A DNA stretch of 64,000 bases from Amycolatopsis iheyensis (GTDB lineage Bacteria > Actinomycetota > Actinomycetes > Mycobacteriales > Pseudonocardiaceae), in contig NZ_JAMXQV010000029.1 of assembly GCF_024703995.1 (NCBI RefSeq), positions 62,001-126,000 of the forward strand. Direction: 5' to 3'. Under the pieces are notes generated by a model that saw only the letters and a program-made list of their open reading frames with translations, did no database searches and was not told the DNA's origin. How positions within the stretch are numbered: position 1 is the first letter of the stretch; each line of letters opens with the position of its first letter. The translations under genes and the position numbers were made by a program. Positions 23,095 to 34,041 of this stretch are shown here, in pieces.

Positions 23095-24372
23095 TCAGTC
23101 CACCAGCACCGGGAGCTCGTCCAGGCCGTACACAATGGACACCTTGCGGAACGACAGCTCCTCCGCAGGCACCGCCAGCCGCAGGTCCGGGAACCGCCGG
23201 ACCAGCGCCGGGTACGCCGTGCGCAGCTCCATCCTGGCCAGCTCCGCGCCGATGCAGCGGTGGATCCCGTAGCTGAACGCCAGGTGCGACGTCGGCTCGC
23301 GGGTGGCGTCGAACTCCTCCATCCCCGCGCCCAGCTTCGGGTCGCGGTCCGCCGCCGACAGCGACACCAGCACGATGTCGCCCTCGCTGATCTTGACGCC
23401 CGCGATCTCCATGTCTTCCTTGGCGAAGCGCGGGAACGCCATCTGCACCACCGTCAGGTAGCGCAGCAGCTCCTCGACGAACCGGTGCACGGACTCGTCG
23501 TCGCCGCGGACCGCTTCGAACGCCGTTTCGTCGCGCAGCAGCACCAGCGCGCCGAGCGCGAGCATGCTCGCCGTGGTCTCCAGGCCACCGGTGAGGACCC
23601 CGTCGGCCAGGCCGGCCAGCTCGCGGTCGTCGATCTCGTCGCCGTGTTCCTTGATCAGCATGCCGAGCAGGCCGTCGCCGGGCTCTTCGCGCTGCTTCTT
23701 GACGATGTCGAGCAGGTAGGTGAGCGACTCCGACATCGCACCCAGCGACGCGCTCGCGCCGCCGAAGAGGTCGAACCGGGCGGTGCTCAGCCGCTGGAAG
23801 TCCTCACGGTCCTCATAGGACACGCCGAGCAGCTCGCAGATGGTCAGCGACGGGATCGGCAGCGCGAACGCCTGCCACAGGTCGACCGGCCCGGTCGCCT
23901 TCGCCATGGCGTCGAGCTGCTCGGTGACGATCTCGTCGATCCGCGGGGTCAGCCGGCTCAGCCGGCGCATGGTGAACTCGGGCGTGAGCAGCTTCCGGAG
24001 CCGGGTGTGCACCGGCGGGTCCGCGAAGCCGAGCCCGCCCGGGTTCTGGTCCTCGGTCACCCCCGCGTTGCCCACCAGGTTGGTGAAGTCGCTGGAGAAC
24101 CCGGTCGCCTTGCCGAGGACGGCCTTCGCCTCGTCGTAACCCGTGACCAACCAGGCGTTCATCCCGAACGGCAGGTCGAGCTTGCTGATCGGGGCCTCGG
24201 CGCGGATCGCCCCGATCTCGGCGACCGGGTCGAGACCTTCGCGCTTGAGCGGCAGCAGCGCCGAATCGGGCAGGATGGACGACATCTTCTCGAGGTCGAA
24301 GCCCTTTTTGGACTGCCAGGCGAGGTACCGGCGCCCGACCCAGCCCAGGACCCGTGAGCGGAGACTCCCCAT
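23095..24372 (-). CDS. Cytochrome P450
   Basis: A 425-residue bacterial class I P450. Heme-binding loop FSYGIHRCIGAELARME (Cys thiolate, about residue 373), I-helix segment GVLTGGLETTASM where the usual acidic-threonine pair reads ETT, and the ExxR-region motif is harder to place. The N-terminus (LGWVGRRYLAWQSKKGF) is longer than in many actinobacterial P450s. No ferredoxin gene is adjacent, so electrons must come from elsewhere. The FprB-type reductase at 62.5 kb is too distant to assign. Substrate unknown. Confidence 0.9.
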   Translation of the reverse strand: MGSLRSRVLGWVGRRYLAWQSKKGFDLEKMSSILPDSALLPLKREGLDPVAEIGAIRAEAPISKLDLPFGMNAWLVTGYDEAKAVLGKATGFSSDFTNLVGNAGVTEDQNPGGLGFADPPVHTRLRKLLTPEFTMRRLSRLTPRIDEIVTEQLDAMAKATGPVDLWQAFALPIPSLTICELLGVSYEDREDFQRLSTARFDLFGGASASLGAMSESLTYLLDIVKKQREEPGDGLLGMLIKEHGDEIDDRELAGLADGVLTGGLETTASMLALGALVLLRDETAFEAVRGDDESVHRFVEELLRYLTVVQMAFPRFAKEDMEIAGVKISEGDIVLVSLSAADRDPKLGAGMEEFDATREPTSHLAFSYGIHRCIGAELARMELRTAYPALVRRFPDLRLAVPAEELSFRKVSIVYGLDELPVLVD

Positions 24373-24447
24373 GTCTTCGACAGTACCGCACTAGCCCGAT
24401 CGGGTGACCGACGGCGAGACGGGCCTCACGCGGGCAAGCTGGACCGC

Positions 24448-25035
24448 GTGTCCGGGTACGACGAGTGGCAGTGGGTGACCGAGCACCCTTCGACCTTCGA
24501 GGACGACGGGCGGCTCACGTTCGTCCGCGACACCACGGCCGACGCGGTCTTCCGCGCCCACGGCCTCGACCCGGCGCGGGCCCGGCCGCGGAAGCTGATC
24601 GAGACGTGGGGCCCCTCGGGCCTGCCCCACGACGGGCGCCCGTGCGTCCGGCTCGCGACCGAGGGCGCGTGGACCGCGGTGATCCAGCCCGTGCGCGCGA
24701 GCGCGGACGGGGCCGGCCGACCGTCGCCCCTGGCGGCGTTGGGCCCCGAAGTCTTCTCGGTCGCCCTGAACACCATGGGCCCCGGCGAGCTGAGCCACTT
24801 CCTCGACGGGCGCCCGCGGTTCGTCATGGGGCTCGGCGAGCCGTACGACTCGCGCACCGGAGACCTCGCCGAGCGCTGGGCCGGGCCCCTGCGGGCCGCC
24901 GGGTTCTTCACCGCGTCCAGGCCGCCCTCTCCGGCCGCCGAGCTCGTCGCCGCCCTCGCGATGGGGTCGCGGGAGCTCGGCTTCACCCTGTCCGCCGAGC
25001 GGTGCCGCGGGCCGTTGCCCACGGTCTACCGGTGA
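24448..25035 (+). CDS. Hypothetical protein (DUF6461-like)
   Basis: A 195-residue soluble protein with no signal or membrane segment. It has alternating strands around WTAVIQPV, EVFSVALNTM and RFVMGLGEP that resemble actinobacterial DUF6461 proteins. The function is unknown. A GTG start is used with no strong ribosome site. Its last 10 bases overlap the convergent PNGase A-like gene. Confidence 0.5.
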   Translation: MSGYDEWQWVTEHPSTFEDDGRLTFVRDTTADAVFRAHGLDPARARPRKLIETWGPSGLPHDGRPCVRLATEGAWTAVIQPVRASADGAGRPSPLAALGPEVFSVALNTMGPGELSHFLDGRPRFVMGLGEPYDSRTGDLAERWAGPLRAAGFFTASRPPSPAAELVAALAMGSRELGFTLSAERCRGPLPTVYR

Positions 25036-26708
25036 CCACCCGGCGGTAGCTCCCGGTTCTCCGTGATCAGCCCGTGTTCGCTGGCCGCGTAGTGGAAGTA
25101 CGGCCGGCCCCGGTCGTCGGTGCCGGTGAAGAGGGTCTTCGACCGGCCGTCCGCCTCGGTGTTCACGCCGTTGGTGCGGGCCAGCACCCCCGACGCGGAC
25201 AACCATTCACGCGAAGCCCCCACCGGCCGCCAGTTCCGGCCGTCGCCGGTCAGGTCGCCGAGGATCTTCGTCATCTCGGCCGCGCCGGAGATGCGCAGGT
25301 TCTGGTCGTCGGTGATGTTCGCCGTGGCGTCGGTCGTCAGCGGGTAGGACCAGGTGTGCCGGGCGGCCGCGCGTACCCGGCCGTCCACAGTGGACGTCGA
25401 GGTCTGCTGGCCGGCGTCGCCCTGGACGACGTGCTGGGTGAAGCCGCCACCGGTGACGTCGTCGCTGTTGCGGTAGTCGCGGGTCCGCTCGACGCGCGTG
25501 TAGACGCGGCCGGCGGAGGTGTCGACGTACCCGGCGGTCACGTCGTGGCGCTTCGCCGTCACGGTGACGTTCACGCCGTCCTTGATGTCCCGCACCGTTT
25601 CCTGCCGCGCCGGGGCCGCCGCGACGTCGTGCTGGGTGAGGGCGCCGGACGTCGTCGCGGCGTTTTTGTCGGTGTAGAGCAGTAGCGTCGGGACGACGGT
25701 GAACTCACCGCCGATGTCCGGGAAGGAGAAGGAGAGATCGTGCGTCCCACCATCCACGAGCCGGCCCGCGAAGGGCGTGATGTCGTAGGTCTCGGCGTGC
25801 AGGCTGAAGGTGTCGATCGCGACGATCGGGCGCCACAGCTGCGGCACGATCCCGCCGGAGTAGATGTGCGGGAAGGTGAACGCGCTGCCCGCGCCGGTCC
25901 CGTCGATCGCGAAGTTCGCTTCGCGGTAGGGCCCCTTCCCGCAGAGCCCGGCGGCCGGGTACTTCGCCGAGACGGCGTCGGGCACGTCGTCGAACCACTG
26001 CTCGTCGCAGGCGTGCCCTTCGAGCGTCACCTCGAGGTAGGCGCGGGTGATGTTGCGCGGCAGGTCCTTCGCGGTGAAGTGCACGGTGGGCGCGGCCGGC
26101 GTCGCGTCGACGTGCCCGAAGCCGGCGACGTGGTCGGCGGTCTCGGGCGCGGGGTGCTTCCGGTCGGCCTGGTAGTAGGTGAGCGTCACGGTCTGGGCGT
26201 AGACGCCGGTGTAGATCGGCGAGTTGTAGTTCTCGATGCCGCCGTGGAAGGGCTGCGGCGTGCGCAGCAGCACCGCGTAGGGCGTCAGGTCCTTGTCGAA
26301 GTGGTAGGTGATCGGGCGGGTGCCCTCCCCGCTGGGCTCCTCGGTCGTCCCCCACCAGACCTCGGTCTGCCCGATCCGCAGGTCGCCGATCCGGTCGTAC
26401 TGGCGGCCGCTGACGGTCACCGTCTGGTCCAGCACGACCTTCGCCCACGGCCCGGCGCAGGCCTTCGGCGGCGCGAGCGTGCCCTCGTAGAACCGCGGGG
26501 TGCCGTCGGCGGCGTTGGAGCGGAAGGCGTCGGCCAGCGTGACGGTGCAGTGCGGGGTGTCCGGCCTGGTCACCGGCGGCGCGGCCGTCACGGGATTGTC
26601 GGTGCTCCCCTCCACAACGGGCCCGGCGGAAAGGGGCGCGGCCGAGGCGACCGCCCCGGCGAACACCCACGTCAGCACCACGGAAAGGACGATCGTGAAG
26701 ATCCGCAC
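25026..26708 (-). CDS. Secreted peptide-N-glycosidase A-like amidase
   Basis: A 560-residue exported protein. Signal peptide at residues 1-26 (VRIFTIVLSVVLTWVFAGAVASA). The body carries PNGase A family features: FDKDLTPYAVLLRTPQPF, NYNSPIYTGVYAQTVTLTYY, a central HACDEQWFDDVPD, and paired jelly-roll-like strands. PNGase A enzymes release N-glycans from glycopeptides, and bacterial homologues probably act on plant or fungal glycoproteins. GTG 26708 has GGAGGAG 5 bases upstream. A longer antisense-spanning frame continues beyond this start but is not coding. Confidence 0.75.
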   Translation of the reverse strand: MRIFTIVLSVVLTWVFAGAVASAAPLSAGPVVEGSTDNPVTAAPPVTRPDTPHCTVTLADAFRSNAADGTPRFYEGTLAPPKACAGPWAKVVLDQTVTVSGRQYDRIGDLRIGQTEVWWGTTEEPSGEGTRPITYHFDKDLTPYAVLLRTPQPFHGGIENYNSPIYTGVYAQTVTLTYYQADRKHPAPETADHVAGFGHVDATPAAPTVHFTAKDLPRNITRAYLEVTLEGHACDEQWFDDVPDAVSAKYPAAGLCGKGPYREANFAIDGTGAGSAFTFPHIYSGGIVPQLWRPIVAIDTFSLHAETYDITPFAGRLVDGGTHDLSFSFPDIGGEFTVVPTLLLYTDKNAATTSGALTQHDVAAAPARQETVRDIKDGVNVTVTAKRHDVTAGYVDTSAGRVYTRVERTRDYRNSDDVTGGGFTQHVVQGDAGQQTSTSTVDGRVRAAARHTWSYPLTTDATANITDDQNLRISGAAEMTKILGDLTGDGRNWRPVGASREWLSASGVLARTNGVNTEADGRSKTLFTGTDDRGRPYFHYAASEHGLITENRELPPGGHR

Positions 26709-26819
26709 CCGGACTCCTCCCTGCGGCAGGCACACCGCAGCGAAGCCTAGTGCGGTAATCGTGCGACGAACGGCGGGAAACCGTGAGAGGCTCGGCACCG
26801 GAATCGGGAGGAACCGGAC

Positions 26820-29800
26820 ATGACAGCCGCGCTCATCGGGCGGGCGCACCCCGCCGCCGCGCTGCGGACCGAGCTCGACCGGGCCGTGGCGAGCCACGGC
26901 GGCCTGGTCCTGGTCACCGGCGAGGCCGGCATCGGCAAGACCACGCTCGTCACCGGCCTGGCCGAAGACGCCCGCCGGCGCGGCGCTTGGGTGCTGGCCG
27001 GCACGTGCTGGGACTCCGACAGCGCGCCCGGGTACTGGCCGTGGGTCCAGGTGGTCCGGGCGCTGCGGCGTGCGCTGCCGGAAGAGGAGTGGGCGCGGCT
27101 CGACACGGCGACGCTGTCGGCGCTGCTCGGCGAATCCCCGGGCTCGGACGGCTTCCGGCTGCACGACGCGGTCACGACCGCGCTGGCCGCGGCGGCGCAC
27201 GATCGCCCGGTCGTGGTGGTGCTCGACGACCTGCACTGGGCCGACGCGGCGTCGCTGCGGCTGCTGGAGTTCGCCGCGCGGCACACGTGGTTCGAGCGGC
27301 TGCTGCTCGTCGGCGCGTACCGCGATGTGGAGGCCGAGGCACCCGGTCATCCGCTGCGCGAGCTCGTCCTGCCGCTGGTGGCGAAGGCGACCACGGTGAC
27401 GTTGACCGGGCTGGCGCCGAGCGAGGTGGCCGAGCTGATGAGCCGCACCGCGGGCACCGAGCCGGATCCCGCGCTGGCCGCCGAGGTGCACCTGCGGACC
27501 GGCGGCAACCCGTTCTTCGTCGAGCAGACCGCGCGGCTCTGGCACAGCGGCAGCCCGGTGTCGGCGGTCGCGCCGGGGGTGCGGGATGCGTTGCGGCGGC
27601 GGCTTTCCCTGCTGCCCGCGCCGGTCACGCGGCTGCTGACCGACGCGGCGGTGCTGGGCCGGGAGTTCCACCGCCGGATCCTCGCGGTGCTGGCCGGGGT
27701 GCCGGTGCCGGAAGTCGACCAGCTGCTGGCCCGCGCGGCCGCGGCACGCCTGGTGACCGCGCTCGGCGAAGGCCGGTTCGCCTTTGCGCACGACCTCGTG
27801 CGCGAGGCGCGCTACGCCGAGCTGGAGCCGGCCGAGGTCCGGCGAAGACACGCCGCGGTGGTCCACGCGCTCGACGCGGCTCCCGACCTGGCGCCGCTGG
27901 TGTTCGCGGCCGACCGCGCCCGGCACGCCTACCTCGCCGGCGCCGAGGTCGAGCCCGCGCGGGCGGTCGAGCTGCTGGTGGCCGCGGCGCGCGACGCGAG
28001 CGCCCGGCTGGCGAACGACGAGTCCGTCGGCCACTACCGGCGGGCACTGGAGCGGGCCACCGAGCCGCGGCGGCGCGTCGTGCTCGCGCTCGATCTGGGC
28101 ACGGTGCTGACCCGCTGCGGTGATGGCGAAGAGGCGTGGCGTGTCTTCGAAGAGGCCGTCGCGCTGGTGCGCGAACTCGACGACGACAGTTTGCTCGCGC
28201 GGGCCGCGCTCACCCTGTCCCGCACCGCGCCGACCGGGGCGCGCCTCGCGTGGACGTCGGATCTCCTGGTGGCGGCGCACGAACGGCTGGCGGGGAAGCC
28301 CGCGGAGCCGTTGTCGCTGGACCGCGTCACGCTGGAGCTGGCCGCGCGGGCCGCGGTGCTGGCGCGCGACGGCGAAGACGATCAGGAGCTGTCGTTCACG
28401 CTGTGGGCGCGCCACGACCTGATCTGGGGTCCGGGCACCGCCCGGGAGCGGGAGCGGCTGACCGACGAGCTGGCGGTGCTGGCCCGGCGGACGGGTGATC
28501 GTGAGAACGAGTTCTTCGCGTCGTCGCTGAAGTGGGTCGCGCTGCTGGAGCAGGGCGACCCGCGCTACCTCGAGCAGTACCGGTCGTTTCAGGGGCTGAC
28601 GGCCGGCAGCGGCCTGCCCTTCGCCGAGTTCGCGGCGTTGCTGGACCGCAGCATCGTCAGTGCGCTGCGCGGCCGGTTCGCCGAGGCGCACGCGGATCTC
28701 GACCGCGTCGAAGCGACGTACGGGCGCGAGCTGGGGTACATGGTGGACCAGGTGCGCTGGAGCCACCTGCTGCTGCAGGGCCGTTTCGACGACCTGGCCG
28801 CGTGCACGGCCCGGCTGGCCGCGGGCGACCACCCGCACCCGGACCTGCTGGCGGCGCTGACGGCGGTCCGGCAAGGCGACGCGACCCGCACGGTGATGGG
28901 CCCGTTCTCCCGCGAGTTCGCCCCGATGTGGCTGCGCTACCAGGCCCAGGCGGCGGCGCTGACCGGCGATCGCGAAGCGTGCTCGCGGCTGCTGACCGAG
29001 CTCACGCCGCACTCCGGCGAGTGGCTGGTGGCGCTGTACGGCTGCGAGATCAGCGGCCCGGTGGACCTCTGGGCGGGGCTGCTCGAAGCCGCGCTCGGCC
29101 ACCAGGATGCGGCGATCTCGCGCCTGACGGCGGCAGCGGCTTCGGCGGACCGCCTGCGCCTGCGCCCGTGGGCGGCGGAGGTCCGGGCCCGCCTGGCCGC
29201 GGTGCTGTCCGAGCGCAACGCTCCCGGCGACGCGGACCGGGCGGCCGCGTTGACGGCGGTGGTCCGGGCCGAGGCGTCGGAGCTGGGCATGCCACACCTC
29301 GCCGCGCCACCGGCGGCCCCCGCAGCGGTCCCGGCCAACGAGTTCCGCCGCACGGACGAGGTGTGGACACTGCGGTTCGCGGGCCGTGAGATCCGGGTGC
29401 CGGACGCGAAAGGCCTGCGAGACTTGCACATCCTGCTCGGCTCCCCCGGCACGGAGATCCCGGCGGTCCGCTTGCTGGCCCCGGAGGCCGACACAGCGCC
29501 CACCCTGGGCGGCGACCCGGTCTTGGACGAGACGGCGAAGTCGGCGTACCGCCACCGCCTGGACCACTTGGACACCCGGATCGACGAAGCCGCGGCCCTG
29601 GGCAAGGACAGCCTGGCGGCGGACCTGGACCGAGAACGCGAGGCACTGCTGGCGGAACTGCGAAGGGCAGCGGGCCTGGGCGGCCGAACCCGCCGCCTGG
29701 GCGACGAGGCCGAGCGAGCCAGGAAGGCGGTGACGGCCCGGATCCGCGACACACTGCGCAAGCTGGCGGACTCGCACCCGGAGCTGGCCAAGCACCTGAA

Positions 29801-29867
29801 CACAACGGTGACAACGGGTTCGTCGTGCCGTTACGCGCCGGGGGCTGACATCCGGTGGCGCCTGTGA
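26820..29867 (+). CDS. Large AAA/STAND-type ATPase regulator
   Basis: A 1015-residue protein. Walker A TGEAGIGKTTLV (residues 34-45), Walker B VVVVLDDLHWADAAS (about 135-149), and a helical TPR-like middle. The C-terminal segment begins VWTLRFAGREIRVPDAKGLRDL (about residue 847), a winged-helix-like unit, and passes into a charged coiled coil. This matches LuxR/AfsR-like ATPases that have lost the LuxR helix-turn-helix but keep this distinct C-terminal module. GGGAGGAA precedes the ATG. It is divergent from the PNGase gene. It is probably a signal-responsive regulator with unknown input. Confidence 0.8.
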   Translation: MTAALIGRAHPAAALRTELDRAVASHGGLVLVTGEAGIGKTTLVTGLAEDARRRGAWVLAGTCWDSDSAPGYWPWVQVVRALRRALPEEEWARLDTATLSALLGESPGSDGFRLHDAVTTALAAAAHDRPVVVVLDDLHWADAASLRLLEFAARHTWFERLLLVGAYRDVEAEAPGHPLRELVLPLVAKATTVTLTGLAPSEVAELMSRTAGTEPDPALAAEVHLRTGGNPFFVEQTARLWHSGSPVSAVAPGVRDALRRRLSLLPAPVTRLLTDAAVLGREFHRRILAVLAGVPVPEVDQLLARAAAARLVTALGEGRFAFAHDLVREARYAELEPAEVRRRHAAVVHALDAAPDLAPLVFAADRARHAYLAGAEVEPARAVELLVAAARDASARLANDESVGHYRRALERATEPRRRVVLALDLGTVLTRCGDGEEAWRVFEEAVALVRELDDDSLLARAALTLSRTAPTGARLAWTSDLLVAAHERLAGKPAEPLSLDRVTLELAARAAVLARDGEDDQELSFTLWARHDLIWGPGTARERERLTDELAVLARRTGDRENEFFASSLKWVALLEQGDPRYLEQYRSFQGLTAGSGLPFAEFAALLDRSIVSALRGRFAEAHADLDRVEATYGRELGYMVDQVRWSHLLLQGRFDDLAACTARLAAGDHPHPDLLAALTAVRQGDATRTVMGPFSREFAPMWLRYQAQAAALTGDREACSRLLTELTPHSGEWLVALYGCEISGPVDLWAGLLEAALGHQDAAISRLTAAAASADRLRLRPWAAEVRARLAAVLSERNAPGDADRAAALTAVVRAEASELGMPHLAAPPAAPAAVPANEFRRTDEVWTLRFAGREIRVPDAKGLRDLHILLGSPGTEIPAVRLLAPEADTAPTLGGDPVLDETAKSAYRHRLDHLDTRIDEAAALGKDSLAADLDREREALLAELRRAAGLGGRTRRLGDEAERARKAVTARIRDTLRKLADSHPELAKHLNTTVTTGSSCRYAPGADIRWRL

Positions 29868-29905
29868 GGCCGTAACAGCAGCGGCCGCCGGCCGACCCTC
29901 TTGTC

Positions 29906-30613
29906 ATGACGATGACCGATCTGGCCCCCTTGACGCTCCCGGAGTGGGCGGTTCCCACAGCTCCTCGCCGGCAGTCGGTCGAGGAGCACCGCATCGGCAT
30001 CCAGGCGAAGTGGTGGCGCACGGAACTGGACCGGCGGGGCCTTCCCGGCGAGCGTCCGGCCGGGCCGTGCCTGACGCGCGCCGAAGTGTGGGCGCCGGCC
30101 GACGACGTGTTCACCCTGCTGTGGCGTACCTTGGCGTGGGGCTCCGGCTCGCACCTACGGCTGAACGCGCGGCGCCTGGACAGCATCAAGGCCGATGTCC
30201 ACGGCGCGGAAGCTGTCCTGACCGAAGCCGCGGAAGCCTCGCGCCGGGATCCGGCATACGCCTTCGACCTCCTGCGCCCGGGGCAGCGGAACAGGTTCCG
30301 TGCGTTCGGCCCCTCCTTCTTCACGAAGTTCTTGTACTTCGCAGGCGGCGGCGACCCGGACCACCCGTGCCTCATCCTCGACCGCGTGGTCGCGACCGCG
30401 CTGCGCGACCACTGCGGCTGGGAATCACTCCACCGCGCCGGGCCTTGGCCGGCCGTGACCTACGAGCGGTACTGCACCCTGCTCGCCCGCTGGGCCACGA
30501 CCGCCGGCCACGCAGCCGACGAACTCGAACTCACCCTCTTCACTTCCGGTTGTAGAGCCGCATGGTCAACGTCCCGAACACTGCCACCAGCAGCACCGAC
30601 GCGCCCAGCGTGA
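29906..30613 (+). CDS. OGG-fold (8-oxoguanine glycosylase-like) protein
   Basis: A 235-residue protein. GPSFFTKFLYFAG (about residues 134-146) is the helix pattern of OGG-fold proteins in actinobacteria. The acidic and lysine residues of a true glycosylase active site cannot be confirmed. The ATG at 29906 has no clear ribosome site, and a second ATG is 6 bases downstream. The 3' end overlaps the convergent ABC permease by 74 bases, and the last 20 residues (AAWSTSRTLPPAAPTRPA) look like out-of-family read-through. Confidence 0.55.
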   Translation: MTMTDLAPLTLPEWAVPTAPRRQSVEEHRIGIQAKWWRTELDRRGLPGERPAGPCLTRAEVWAPADDVFTLLWRTLAWGSGSHLRLNARRLDSIKADVHGAEAVLTEAAEASRRDPAYAFDLLRPGQRNRFRAFGPSFFTKFLYFAGGGDPDHPCLILDRVVATALRDHCGWESLHRAGPWPAVTYERYCTLLARWATTAGHAADELELTLFTSGCRAAWSTSRTLPPAAPTRPA

Positions 30614-31381
30614 TCAGCACCGCCGGCACGTCCCACGACCCCGCCATCATGGACCGCACGCCGGTCACCAGGTGGGAGATCGGGTTGATGTCCACGAACA
30701 CCCGCAACCAGCCCGGCATCGTCGCCGGGCTGACGTAGATGTTCGACAGGAACGTCAGCGGGAAGATCACCATCATGCTCACCCCCATCACCGACTTCTC
30801 GCTCCGCAGCAGCAGCCCGAACATCGTCCACACCCACGAAAACGCGAACGAGAACACCAGCAGCAGCGCCACCCCCGCGGCCACCCCCGGGAACCCGCCG
30901 CCCGGGCGGAAGCCCAGCACCAGGCCCACCACCATGATCACCACCGACGCGATCAGGTACCGGAGCACGTCGCCCAGGAGGTAGCCCACCATCGCCGACG
31001 GGCGCCAGATCGGGAGCGTCCGGAAGCGGTCGAACACGCCCTTCTCGATGTCCGTGTTCACCGCTATCCCCGTGTACATCGTGATCATCACGACGCTGCT
31101 CGCGAGGATGCCCGGCAGGAAGAACTGCAGGTACTCCCCCGGCGAGCCGGCCAGCGCGCCGCCGAAGAGGTACGTGAACATCAGTGTCATCATGATCGGG
31201 AACGCCGTCACGTCGAACAGCTGCTCCGGCACGTGCTTGATCTTCAGCACCGCGCGCCAGCCGAAGGTCAGCGACGTCGAGAGCGCGCCCGGGCGCGGCG
31301 GCCGCCGGGTGGCGACCAGCACGGCCGCCAGGTCTTCCGGCTTCGGTGCGGCGAGTTCGGTTTCCTTGACTGCGGTGGCGC

Positions 31382-31385
<4 letters not shown>
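30540..31385 (-). CDS. ABC-2 type exporter permease (DrrB-like)
   Basis: A 281-residue six-segment permease: PIMMTLMFTYLFGGALAGS, the cytoplasmic TDIEKGVFDRFRTLPIWRPSA loop, and the ABC-2 signature region FPLTFLSNIYVSPATMP. It pairs with the ATPase by an ATGA overlap. The pair resembles DrrAB, which exports anthracyclines and other lipophilic drugs. The cargo is unknown. Confidence 0.9.
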
Positions 31386-32359
<974 letters not shown>

Positions 32360-32370
32360 CTGCGGTCCTT

Positions 32371-32913
32371 TCACGCGCAGTAGGGACGGGCCCGGCGGGC
32401 GTCGCGCAGCGCGAGCCCCCACCAGGTGAGTTCGTCGAGCAGGGCCGGGACGCACTCGTCTTCGAACGACGGGGCGAGCAGGTCGAGGGCCACCGCGTCG
32501 CGCATCGTCACGGCGTGCAGCTCCAGGAAGACCTCCCGCAGCTGCGCGACGGCGTGGCGGCCGCGGGCGCGGTAGCCGTAGGAGACGAAGCCGACCGGCT
32601 TCGCGCGCCACTCGTCGTAGGCGAAGTCGATCGCCTGCTTGAGCGGGCCGGGAAAGCTGCGGTTGTACTCGGGCGTGACGACGACGTACGCCTCCGCCCG
32701 GGCGACGCGCTCCCGGAACCGGGTCAGCCCCGGCGTCGGCGCCGCCGGGTACGCCGCCGGGAGCTCCGCCTCGGCGAGGTCGACCGGGTCGAGGTCGAGC
32801 CCCGCCCGCCGGGCCGCCGTGGCCGTGAACCACCGGCCCACGCGCGCGCCGGCGCGGCCTTCGCGGGTGCTGCCGATCAGCACCACCACCCGCAGCGGCG
32901 GCCCACTGTCCAT
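32371..32913 (-). CDS. NADPH-dependent FMN reductase family protein
   Basis: A 180-residue flavodoxin-like reductase: VVVLIGSTREGRAGARVG at the N-terminus binds FMN phosphate, and VVTPEYNRSFPGPLKQAIDF is the diagnostic FMN-ring motif. It would reduce FMN, azo or quinone substrates in the cytoplasm. It is upstream of the DrrAB-like exporter on the same strand and divergent from the LacI gene. Confidence 0.9.
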   Translation of the reverse strand: MDSGPPLRVVVLIGSTREGRAGARVGRWFTATAARRAGLDLDPVDLAEAELPAAYPAAPTPGLTRFRERVARAEAYVVVTPEYNRSFPGPLKQAIDFAYDEWRAKPVGFVSYGYRARGRHAVAQLREVFLELHAVTMRDAVALDLLAPSFEDECVPALLDELTWWGLALRDARRARPYCA

Positions 32914-32974
32914 TCCGGTCTCCTCTCGCCTGCTACCGGGAAGGCGCGAGATGCGCCGCCAGATCGAATCTGGC

Positions 32975-32986
32975 TGAAACGTTTCA
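32975..32986. promoter_or_regulatory. LacI-type operator TGAAACGTTTCA
   Basis: A perfect 12-bp palindrome with the central CG typical of LacI-family operators, 41 bases upstream of the LacI gene and 62 bases upstream of the divergent FMN reductase. Probably autoregulatory and possibly controlling both directions. Confidence 0.8.
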
Positions 32987-33026
32987 TCCGCGTGGTAGGC
33001 TCACGCTTTCTCGGCGAGGGGGTGCG

Positions 33027-34022
33027 TTGGTCGGCATCAAGGACGTGGCGAAGCGGGCAGGCGTTTCGATCGGCACGGTGTCCAATGTGGTCAACCGGCC
33101 GCACGTGGTCGCCGCGGCCACCCGGAACCGGGTGCTGTCGGTGATCGAGGAGCTGGGGTACGTCCGCGACGAGTCCGCGCGGCAGCTGCGCGCCGGCCGC
33201 AGCCGGATCATGGGACTGCTGGTGCTCGACCTCGGCAACCCGTTCTTCGTCGACGTCGCGCGCGGCGCCGAACAGGCCGCGCACGCCGAGGGCCTCAACA
33301 TCATCACCTGCAACAGCGGCCAGCGGTCCGACCTCGAAGCGTCCTACCTCGCGATGTTCGCTGAGCAGCGGGTCCGCGGCGTGCTGCTGAGCCCGGTCGC
33401 GACCTCCGGCGAGGCCCTGCGCGCGTTCCGGCGCAGCGGCACGCCGTACGTCTTCGTCGACCGGAAGGCGCCGACGTCGGAGGCGAGTTCGGTGGCGGTG
33501 GACGACATCGCGGGCGGCGCGCTGGCCGGCCGCCACCTGCTGGAGACCGGCCACCACCGGATCGCGTTCGTCAACGGGCCGGCGATCCTCGCCCAGTGCC
33601 GCGACCGCGAGCAGGGCGTCCGCTCGGCGCTGACGGGCTCGTCGGCGGAGCTGACGGTGCTGGAGGCGATCGGCCTGGACGTCACGTCCGGCCGCGACGC
33701 CGGCGCGCGCCTGCTCGGCATGAGCCCCCGCCCCACGGCGGTGTTCTGCGCGAACGACCTGCTGGCGCTGGGCGTGCTGCAGGCGATGGTGGGCGCGGGC
33801 GTCCGGGTGCCGGACGAGATGGCGATCATCGGCTACGACGACATCGAGTTCGCGGGCGCGGCGGCGGTCCCGCTGACGTCGGTCCGCCAGCCGGCGCAAC
33901 GCCTCGGCCGCACGGCGGCGGAGCTGCTGCTGGCGGAAACGGCGGAGACGACGGCGGAGCGCCAGGCGGTGGTGTTCACCCCGGAACTGGTCGTCCGCGA
34001 GTCGACCCGGGTGCGCCGCTAG
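33027..34022 (+). CDS. LacI-family transcriptional repressor
   Basis: A 331-residue regulator: N-terminal helix-turn-helix IKDVAKRAGVSIGTVSNVVN with hinge helix AARQLRAGRS replaced by ESARQLRAGRS (about residues 50-60), then a periplasmic-binding-type sugar domain (LDLGNPFFVDVARGAEQAA, AIIGYDDIEFAGAAAVPLTSV). TTG at 33027 is the start, with GAGGGGG just upstream and the HTH beginning at once. The palindrome at 32975 is the likely operator. The inducer is probably a sugar, and no sugar operon is adjacent, so its regulon is elsewhere. Confidence 0.92.
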   Translation: MVGIKDVAKRAGVSIGTVSNVVNRPHVVAAATRNRVLSVIEELGYVRDESARQLRAGRSRIMGLLVLDLGNPFFVDVARGAEQAAHAEGLNIITCNSGQRSDLEASYLAMFAEQRVRGVLLSPVATSGEALRAFRRSGTPYVFVDRKAPTSEASSVAVDDIAGGALAGRHLLETGHHRIAFVNGPAILAQCRDREQGVRSALTGSSAELTVLEAIGLDVTSGRDAGARLLGMSPRPTAVFCANDLLALGVLQAMVGAGVRVPDEMAIIGYDDIEFAGAAAVPLTSVRQPAQRLGRTAAELLLAETAETTAERQAVVFTPELVVRESTRVRR

Positions 34023-34041
34023 CCTCGGCGAGTCGCGCGGT

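Noticed and set aside
25026..29795. An open minus-strand frame of nearly 1,600 codons
   Set aside because: Only its last 560 codons (from GTG 26708 with GGAGGAG) look like protein. The rest is antisense to the AAA ATPase and rich in R, G, Q and H, a normal shadow in high-GC DNA.
30555..30613. The C-terminal tail of the OGG-fold protein as a functional extension
   Set aside because: It lies inside the opposing permease gene and reads as low-complexity. It is kept in the coordinates because no earlier stop exists, but is not interpreted.
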